DNA from: Acidimicrobiia bacterium
GTDB taxonomy: Bacteria > Actinomycetota > Acidimicrobiia > Spongiisociales > UBA5794
Reading direction: 5' to 3'
DNA length: 46,423 bases
NCBI GenBank assembly: GCA_036396535.1
Contig: DASWKR010000006.1
Coordinates: 1-46,423, forward strand
Made by a program: the position numbers and the translations under genes. Of this stretch, positions 40,922 to 46,423 are shown piece after piece; position 1 is the first letter of the stretch, and every line of letters begins with the position of its first letter. The notes under the pieces were generated by a model that saw only the letters and a list, made by a program, of their open reading frames with translations, ran no database searches and was not told the DNA's origin.

Positions 40922-42406
40922 GTGGACACCACGATCTCGGAACGGCGATTCGTCGAGCTGGCAGCCCGCCATCCCGTGGTGCCCGTGTCCGTCGACATCC
41001 TCGGCGATCGCGAGACGCCGGTCACCGTGTTCGAGAAGCTCGTCGGCGACGAGGACGGGTTCCTCCTCGAGTCGGTCGAGGGCGGTGAGCGCTGGGCGCG
41101 ATGGTCGTTCGTCGGGTGGGACCCGGCCTTCACGCTCGTCTCCCACGACGGAGTGTGCCGTATCGAGGGCAACGGCCCGGCCGTTCCCGACGGTGACCCG
41201 CTGGCCGTCCTGGAGCAGCTGCTGGGCGCTCATTCGATCCCCGGTCTCGAAGAGTTGGGCCTCGCCGAGGAGGGAGCCCCGCTCTACGCCGGGGCGGTCG
41301 GCTATCTGGCGTACGACATGGTCCGGTACGTCGAGCATCTGCCGGGGCGCCCTCCCGACGATCGCGGTCTGCCCGAGATGGTCTGGCAGTTCGTCGGCGC
41401 CCTTGCCGTGGTCGACCGGTTCCGTCAGACCGTCAGGCTGGTGCGCAACGTGTTCGTGGGTGACGACCCGGCGGCCGACTACAGACGCGCCGTCGCCGAC
41501 CTGGAAGAGTCGGTTCGGCGGCTCGGGAAGGGCACCCCATACGAGGCGAAGCACCGACCTGCCTTCGGCGCGGTGTCGCAACCGAGATCGAACGTGACGA
41601 GAGCCGAGTTCGAGACGGGCGTGCGCCGCGCCATCGAGCACATCAGGTCGGGCGACGCCTTCCAGATCGTTTCGTCGCTTCGGCTCGAGGTCGACTTCGC
41701 GGGCGACGTGTTCGCCGTGTACCGCGCCCTGCGGCTCGTGAACCCTTCGCCGTTCATGTTCTTCGTGCGCCACGGCGGATTGACGATCGCCGGATCGTCT
41801 CCCGAGCTGATGACGAGAGCCAGGGATGGCCGGGCAACATCCCGCCCCATCGCCGGGACACGGCGCCGCGGAGCCACCCCAGACGAGGACCTGGCGCTGG
41901 AGAACGAGCTCATCGGGGACGCCAAGGAACGGGCCGAGCACGTCATGCTCATCGACCTCGCCCGGAACGACCTCGGGCGGGTGTGCGAGTTCGGGACGGT
42001 GACGGTCGACGAGCTGATGGTGATCGAGCGCTACTCGCACGTGATGCACATCGTGAGTGGTGTCTCCGGGCAGCTGCGCGATGACGTCGGACCTGTCGAC
42101 CTCCTGCGTGCGACGTTCCCGCACGGCACCGTGTCCGGAGCTCCCAAGGTGAGAGCCATGGAGTTGATCGACGAGCTCGAGCCGACAGCTCGCGGCCCGT
42201 ACGCCGGCGCCGTCGGCTACCTCGACTTCTCGGGGAACGTCGACACGGCCATCGCCCTCCGCACCCTGGTGCTGGCGAACGGGAAAGCGTGGGTGCAAGC
42301 CGGAGCAGGGATCGTGGCCGACAGTGAGCCGGCGGCCGAGTACGACGAATGCATGAACAAGGCTGCCGCGGCTCTCGCCGCGGTCGAAGGAGCGGCCGAT
42401 GTCTGA
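40922..42406 (+). CDS. trpE: anthranilate synthase component I TrpE
   Basis: Converts chorismate to anthranilate with the TrpG glutaminase. The 494-residue protein has the tryptophan feedback-site motif LLES at 48-51 and the chorismate-binding core: IAGSSPELMTR, RPIAGTRRRG, LIDLARNDLGRVCEFGTV, and the TFPHGTVSGAPKVRAMELI block. It starts with GTG at 40922. No trpG or trpD is in the window, so the partner must be coded elsewhere. It overlaps ygfZ by 8 nt. Confidence 0.95.
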   Translation: MDTTISERRFVELAARHPVVPVSVDILGDRETPVTVFEKLVGDEDGFLLESVEGGERWARWSFVGWDPAFTLVSHDGVCRIEGNGPAVPDGDPLAVLEQLLGAHSIPGLEELGLAEEGAPLYAGAVGYLAYDMVRYVEHLPGRPPDDRGLPEMVWQFVGALAVVDRFRQTVRLVRNVFVGDDPAADYRRAVADLEESVRRLGKGTPYEAKHRPAFGAVSQPRSNVTRAEFETGVRRAIEHIRSGDAFQIVSSLRLEVDFAGDVFAVYRALRLVNPSPFMFFVRHGGLTIAGSSPELMTRARDGRATSRPIAGTRRRGATPDEDLALENELIGDAKERAEHVMLIDLARNDLGRVCEFGTVTVDELMVIERYSHVMHIVSGVSGQLRDDVGPVDLLRATFPHGTVSGAPKVRAMELIDELEPTARGPYAGAVGYLDFSGNVDTAIALRTLVLANGKAWVQAGAGIVADSEPAAEYDECMNKAAAALAAVEGAADV

Positions 42407-43367
42407 GGCGGCCACCGCGGCCCCCGAGACGTTCGGGGACGTGACGGGGGAGTACCTCGCCATGAAACGAGCAGCGGCGCTCGTCGAGGGCCGCCTCGAG
42501 GTCACCCGCGTCACCGGCCCCGACACGGTGCGCTTCCTCGACGGTCTCTTGTCGCAGGCGATCGAGCCGCTCCCGGCCGGCGGTGCCGCCCGTTCGCTGC
42601 TGCTGGCACCACAGGGCAAGCTCCGGGCCATGCTGTGGGTGCTGCGAGCAGGCGACGGGGTCCGCCTCGTCTCCGATGGGGGGCGCGGCGAGGTCGTGCG
42701 CAACGACCTCAACCGCTTCAGGATCCGCGTCGACGCCACCGTCGAGGCGGGCACCCCTGTTGTCGAGGTGTGGGGGCCCGCCGGCGCCGACGTGCTCGCC
42801 GAGGCGGGGCTGGCTGCGCCGGCGTCCGGCACCTGGCAGGAGGAGGGCGGCATGGTCGCCAACCTGCCGCTGCTGTCGTCGTCTCTGCCGAGATTCGTCG
42901 TCGACGCCGCCCACGCCGAGTGCATCATCTCGGCGGGAGCGGTGCGGGCCGGATCGCTGGCTGTCGACGCGGTACGCATCGAGGCGGGCGAGCCGGCTGT
43001 CGGCGTCGACGTCGACGAGACGACGATCCCGCAAGAGGCGGGCGTGGTGGCTGCTTCGGTCGACTTCACCAAGGGCTGCTACCTGGGCCAGGAGCTCGTA
43101 GCCAGGATCGACTCGCGGGGGCACGTCAACCGGCACCTGAGGGGACTCGTCATCGCCGAGAACGTGATACCTCCTCTCGGAGCGGAAGTGGTCGCCGACG
43201 GCAAGGAAGTCGGGACTCTCACGTCTACCGCCGAGTCTCTCGACCTGCGTGCCCCCATCGCCTTGGCGCTCGTGCGCCGCGAGGTCGAGCCCGGTGCGGT
43301 GGTTGACATCGTCTGGCAGAGGGGACACGTCAAGGCGCACGTCCGCGCCCTTCCCCTCGTCGGTTGA
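42399..43367 (+). CDS. ygfZ: YgfZ/GcvT-like folate-binding protein
   Basis: Folate-dependent helper in the assembly or repair of certain Fe-S proteins. The 322-residue protein has the aminomethyltransferase-like fold and the YgfZ signature KGCYLGQE at 225-232 with Cys227. An ATG at 42399 overlaps trpE, so it is co-translated with it. Its place within the trp genes is unusual; a link to Fe-S enzymes or to the cytochrome c next to it is possible but not shown. Confidence 0.9.
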   Translation: MSEAATAAPETFGDVTGEYLAMKRAAALVEGRLEVTRVTGPDTVRFLDGLLSQAIEPLPAGGAARSLLLAPQGKLRAMLWVLRAGDGVRLVSDGGRGEVVRNDLNRFRIRVDATVEAGTPVVEVWGPAGADVLAEAGLAAPASGTWQEEGGMVANLPLLSSSLPRFVVDAAHAECIISAGAVRAGSLAVDAVRIEAGEPAVGVDVDETTIPQEAGVVAASVDFTKGCYLGQELVARIDSRGHVNRHLRGLVIAENVIPPLGAEVVADGKEVGTLTSTAESLDLRAPIALALVRREVEPGAVVDIVWQRGHVKAHVRALPLVG

Positions 43368-43380
43368 TGCAGGGGCGCCT

Positions 43381-43695
43381 GTGACCATGCACGTGCGGAT
43401 GCGACGCCGACTGCTCGCCATCGGGCTCGCCGCCACCGTGCTGGCCGGATGCTCCGGATCGACGGAAGGCAAGTTCGGGGGGGACCTCTACGCGACGTCG
43501 TGCGCACGGTGCCACGCCCCAGACGGCGCCGGAGGCATCGGCCCGCCGCTGGGCCCCGGTTCGGAGGCCTCAGACCTCACCGACGCCCAGCTTCGCGAGA
43601 CCGTGCGGGTCGGGCCGGGAACGATGCCGTCGTTCGCCAGGCTCAGCGACGCCCAGCTCGACAGCCTCGTCGAGTTCATCCGATCGCTCGATTGA
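43381..43695 (+). CDS. lipoprotein cytochrome c (small class I)
   Basis: A 104-residue c-type cytochrome exported as lipoprotein. The signal peptide ends in a lipobox (VLAGC, lipidated Cys24). The heme-binding motif is CARCH at 41-45, and Met82 in GPGTMPSF is the likely sixth ligand. The fold matches small cytochromes of the c6/c551 type. The start is GTG 43381 or ATG 43387. It sits between ygfZ and trpC. It probably carries electrons at the outer face of the membrane; its partner is not visible. Confidence 0.9.
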   Translation: MTMHVRMRRRLLAIGLAATVLAGCSGSTEGKFGGDLYATSCARCHAPDGAGGIGPPLGPGSEASDLTDAQLRETVRVGPGTMPSFARLSDAQLDSLVEFIRSLD

Positions 43696-43728
43696 CCTCT
43701 CCCGGCGGGGAGCAATCTCGGCGGCCGG

Positions 43729-43734
43729 TACGAT
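43729..43734 (+). promoter_or_regulatory. -10 box TACGAT of trpC (leaderless)
   Basis: TACGAT ends 7 nt before the GTG of trpC. This would give trpC-F-B-A a promoter apart from that of trpE. No -35 is clear. Confidence 0.5.
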
Positions 43735-43741
43735 TCCGCCC

Positions 43742-44512
43742 GTGCTGACTCCGATCCTGGAATCGACCAGGGCAAGGCTCGCCTCGCTCGGCCTCGTGGT
43801 GGGCGAGCTTCGTTCGCGGGCGGCGTCGACCGGTCCGGCCCGTCCCTTTGCGGCAGCCCTCGAGGCGCCGGGCCTCCAGGTGATCGCCGAGATCAAGCGC
43901 CGCTCGCCCTCTGCCGGCCCGATCGATCTCGATCTCGACGCCGTCGCCCAAGCGAGGGAGTACGAGGCCGGTGGCGCGGCCGCCATCTCGGTTCTCACGG
44001 AACCGGAGTACTTCGGCGGCTCGCTCGACGACCTGGTGGCGGTGCGCCGCGCCGTCTCGTTGCCTGTCATACGCAAGGACTTCACCCTGGACCCGGTCCA
44101 GGTCTGGGAGGGGCGGGCGGCAGGGGCAGATGCGATCCTTCTGATTGTTGCCGCCCTCGGCGACGCCGACCTCGCCCGGCTCCTCCAGGAGGCGCACGCC
44201 GCCGGGGTCGCCGCCCTCGTCGAGGTGCACACCGAGGACGAGGCCCGCAGGGCGGTTGCTGCGGGAGCGACGCTCATCGGAGTGAACAACCGGGACCTCG
44301 CCACCTTCAGGACCGACCTGGCGACCGCCGAGCGTGTCGCCGCCGCCCTCCCGGAGCGGGCGACGCTGGTCGCCGAGAGCGGGGTCGCCGACGAGGAGGG
44401 AGCCGCCCGCATGGCGGCCGCCGGGTACGACGCCATCCTGGTCGGCGAGGCTCTCGTGAGGTCTGGCGACCCTGCCCGCCTCATCGCCGGCCTGCGCGCC
44501 GCCGGATCGTGA
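43742..44512 (+). CDS. trpC: indole-3-glycerol phosphate synthase TrpC
   Basis: Closes the indole ring from carboxyphenylamino-deoxyribulose phosphate. The 256-residue TIM barrel keeps the catalytic motifs EIKRRSPSAG, PVIRKDFTLD, VNNRDLATF and VAESGV. It starts with GTG at 43742. It is a separate enzyme, not fused to trpF, and lies 10 nt before it. Confidence 0.96.
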   Translation: MLTPILESTRARLASLGLVVGELRSRAASTGPARPFAAALEAPGLQVIAEIKRRSPSAGPIDLDLDAVAQAREYEAGGAAAISVLTEPEYFGGSLDDLVAVRRAVSLPVIRKDFTLDPVQVWEGRAAGADAILLIVAALGDADLARLLQEAHAAGVAALVEVHTEDEARRAVAAGATLIGVNNRDLATFRTDLATAERVAAALPERATLVAESGVADEEGAARMAAAGYDAILVGEALVRSGDPARLIAGLRAAGS

Positions 44513-44522
44513 CGGTCCCCCG

Positions 44523-45122
44523 ATGACCTGGGTCAAGGTGTGCGGGCTGACCTCGAGAGGCGACGTTCTCTGCGCGGCGGCCGCCGGAGCAGACGCACTC
44601 GGCTTCAACACCATCCCGGCCTCGCCACGCCGGGTGGACGAGCGCGCCATCGCCCGGCTCATCGACGGTGTCGACGTCGCCTCGTTCCTCCTCACCGCCG
44701 ACCTCGGGGTGGAGGAGGTGCTTTCGGCGGCCGGTTCGTGCGGCGTCACCGGTATACAGCCATACGGAGATGGCGCCGCGGAGGTCGCCGAGGCCGCGGC
44801 ACGCGCCGGATACGAGGTGCTGTTGCCGGTGCGCCCTTCGCCGGGTGTCGTGGCGGCGCCTCCATCGCCGGGTGCCCGCTTCCTCTTCGACACGCCTGGG
44901 GGCGTCCTCGGCGGTAGCGGGGAGGCCTTCGACTGGTCGCTGGTCGCCGAGGAGGATCACGGTTTCGTCCTGGCGGGAGGGCTCGGGCCCGACAACATCG
45001 GACGGGCGGTGAGGGCGGTGAGACCCTGGGGCGTCGACGCCGCCAGCCGCCTCGAGGCCGGTCCGGGCGTCAAGGACCCCGTTAAGGTGGCTGCCTTCAT
45101 CGAGAGGGCGAAGACGGCATGA
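44523..45122 (+). CDS. trpF: phosphoribosylanthranilate isomerase TrpF
   Basis: Isomerises phosphoribosylanthranilate, one step before TrpC. The 199-residue barrel has the catalytic Cys7 in KVCGLT, the catalytic Asp in LFDTPGG, and the phosphate-binding [10 protein letters not shown] block. The segment GVDAASRLE has Arg where most TrpF proteins have Gly (SSGVE), a small departure near the phosphate site. The stop overlaps the trpB start (ATGA). Confidence 0.92.
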   Translation: MTWVKVCGLTSRGDVLCAAAAGADALGFNTIPASPRRVDERAIARLIDGVDVASFLLTADLGVEEVLSAAGSCGVTGIQPYGDGAAEVAEAAARAGYEVLLPVRPSPGVVAAPPSPGARFLFDTPGGVLGGSGEAFDWSLVAEEDHGFVLAGGLGPDNIGRAVRAVRPWGVDAASRLEAGPGVKDPVKVAAFIERAKTA

Positions 45123-46303
45123 CGCTCATCCGCCCGGACGAACGGGGCAGGTTCGGAGATTTCGGAGGGCGTTTCGCGCCGGAGACGTTGATGCCGGCCC
45201 TCATCGAGTTGGAGACCGCCTTCGAGGAGGCGTGGGGCGACGACGACTTCAAGGCGGAGTTCGAACGCCTCCTCAGCCACTTCGTCGGGAGGCCGACCCC
45301 GGTGTACGAGGCGGCGAGGCTCTCGGAGCAGCTCGGCCTGCGACTCATCCTCAAGCGCGAGGACCTCGCCCACACCGGGGCGCACAAGATCAACAACACG
45401 ATGGGCCAGGCGCTGCTCGCCAAGAGGATGGGCAAGCCGCGCATCATCGCCGAGACAGGAGCGGGCCAGCACGGCGTCGCCACCGCCACCGCCTGTGCCC
45501 TGTTCGGGCTGGAGTGCGCCGTCTACATGGGCGCCAAGGACATCGAGCGCCAGGCGCTCAACGTCTACAGGATGAAGCTCCTCGGTGCCGAGGTGGTGCC
45601 CGTCACCAAGGGGGCGGCGACGCTCAAGGACGCGGTGTCGGAAGCGATGCGCGACTGGGTCGCCACGGTGGAGACGACCCACTACATCATCGGATCGGTC
45701 GTCGGGCCCCACCCGTTCCCATGGATGGTGCGGGAGTTCCAGAAGGTGATCGGAGAGGAGCTCCGGCAACAGCTCGACGGATCGTCTCCCGAGCGTCCAC
45801 GGCCCGACGTCATCGTGGCGTGCGTCGGTGGAGGCTCGAACTCGATGGGTGTCTTCTACCCGTACTCGGGGAGCGGGGTCGACCTCGTCGGTGTCGAAGC
45901 GGCAGGCCACGGCATCGAAACCGGCGAGCACGGAGCGTCGCTCGTCGCCGGCTCACCGGGAGTCCTCCACGGTGCCCGGACGTACATGCTCCAGGACGAA
46001 GCCGGCCAGGTGCTCGAGGCTCATTCGATCTCGGCCGGGCTCGACTATCCGGGCGTTGGGCCGGAGCACTCGTACTTCCGCGACACCGGGATCGCACGGT
46101 ACGTGGCGGTGACCGACGACGAGGCCGTGGCTGCGTTCCACCTGCTCGCCGAGACGGAAGGGATCATCCCGGCTCTCGAGTCGGCGCACGGCCTGGCGTG
46201 GATCGTCAAGGAGGCGAAGTCGCTGGGCGGCAGGACGGTCGTCCTCAACCTCTCCGGCCGCGGCGACAAGGACGTCCAGCAGGTCTCGGCGTTCGATGGC
46301 TGA
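45119..46303 (+). CDS. trpB: tryptophan synthase beta subunit TrpB
   Basis: Joins indole and serine to tryptophan using PLP. The 394-residue protein is the standard TrpB1 type. The N-terminus ([16 protein letters not shown]) is typical; the PLP lysine is Lys90 in HTGAHKINN, the catalytic Glu lies in [10 protein letters not shown], and the phosphate loop is GGGSNSMG. The ATG overlaps trpF and its end overlaps trpA. Confidence 0.97.
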   Translation: MTLIRPDERGRFGDFGGRFAPETLMPALIELETAFEEAWGDDDFKAEFERLLSHFVGRPTPVYEAARLSEQLGLRLILKREDLAHTGAHKINNTMGQALLAKRMGKPRIIAETGAGQHGVATATACALFGLECAVYMGAKDIERQALNVYRMKLLGAEVVPVTKGAATLKDAVSEAMRDWVATVETTHYIIGSVVGPHPFPWMVREFQKVIGEELRQQLDGSSPERPRPDVIVACVGGGSNSMGVFYPYSGSGVDLVGVEAAGHGIETGEHGASLVAGSPGVLHGARTYMLQDEAGQVLEAHSISAGLDYPGVGPEHSYFRDTGIARYVAVTDDEAVAAFHLLAETEGIIPALESAHGLAWIVKEAKSLGGRTVVLNLSGRGDKDVQQVSAFDG

Positions 46304-46423
46304 CACCGGGGCGGCGCAACTCGGCGCTCTGTTCGCGGCGGCACGCGCCGACGGCCGGGCGGTCCTGCTTCCCTACATGACGGCCGGGCTTCCGAGCCCG
46401 GCGGAGTCGCTCGGAATCTTCAC
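46296..46423 (+). CDS. trpA: tryptophan synthase alpha subunit TrpA, 5' part only
   Basis: The first 42 residues of TrpA, cut off by the window end. The segment [20 protein letters not shown] matches the conserved N-terminus of the family (LxxYxTAGxP). The ATG at 46296 overlaps the trpB stop by 8 nt. TrpA makes indole for TrpB. Confidence 0.88.
   Translation, partial: MADTGAAQLGALFAAARADGRAVLLPYMTAGLPSPAESLGIF

Noticed and set aside
40688-43072. 794-codon open frame antisense to ccdA, trpE and ygfZ
   Set aside because: It covers three conserved genes on the other strand and has the biased composition of a shadow frame.
1-46423. CRISPR array, insertion sequence, integrase or prophage
   Set aside because: No repeat-spacer pattern, transposase, integrase or terminal inverted repeats found; gene content is housekeeping throughout.

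Overview
The window is a GC-rich, gene-dense bacterial chromosome segment that looks actinobacterial. It has a division/cell-wall (dcw) cluster without ftsA but with sepF, a meso-DAP type MurE, a type-2 (HYGH) isoleucyl-tRNA synthetase behind a translational-looking T-box leader, a WS/DGAT acyltransferase, an ArsA/GET3-like ATPase pair, and many -10 boxes (TACGAT/TANNNT) lying 6-8 nt from start codons, as in leaderless transcription. A deep actinobacterial class such as Acidimicrobiia is my inference; no marker here proves it. I saw no tRNA or rRNA genes, insertion sequences, prophage or CRISPR arrays.

Layout. (1) 1-14910: dcw cluster rsmH, ftsL-like, a possible 30-codon ORF, ftsI, murE, murF, mraY, murD, ftsW, murG, murC, murB, ftsQ, ftsZ. 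It is packed by start/stop overlaps. The only real gap is before ftsZ, where a leader with two hairpins lies. (2) 14907-17833: pgeF, yggS, sepF, yggT and a coiled-coil gene at the usual divIVA position. (3) 17853-21310: ileS on the minus strand with its T-box leader. (4) 21344-25192: yggU (behind a tandemly duplicated promoter/start), a dksA/traR-like gene, lspA, rluD and a WS/DGAT gene. (5) 25253-30709: dnaE, convergent with a membrane GGDEF/EAL protein. (6) 30791-34707: an ArsA/GET3 ATPase pair, a 70-aa divergent protein, and a double-length ThyX-like protein. (7) 34905-40006: small membrane proteins, xpt, nth, a MATE transporter and an MFS transporter. (8) 40057-46423: ccdA and a trp cluster trpE-ygfZ-cytochrome c-trpC-trpF-trpB-trpA (cut by the window end), lacking trpD and trpG.

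How the genes work together. Regions 1 and 2 make lipid II (murE, murF, mraY, murD, murG, murC, murB), polymerise and cross-link it at the septum (ftsW, ftsI), and organise the Z ring (ftsZ, sepF, ftsQ, ftsL, a DivIVA-like protein). Region 8 joins tryptophan synthesis with a YgfZ-type Fe-S/folate protein and a lipoprotein cytochrome c; adjacent ccdA suggests a link to thiol-redox or cytochrome maturation.

Most unusual items: a ThyX-like protein whose signature motif appears split between two degenerate halves; an exact 19-bp tandem duplication that copies a -10 box and start codon; the mutually exclusive helices of the ileS T-box; an ArsA/GET3 pair in which only one partner keeps the signature lysine; a perfect DnaA box inside a palindrome; and structured leaders before ftsZ and ccdA.
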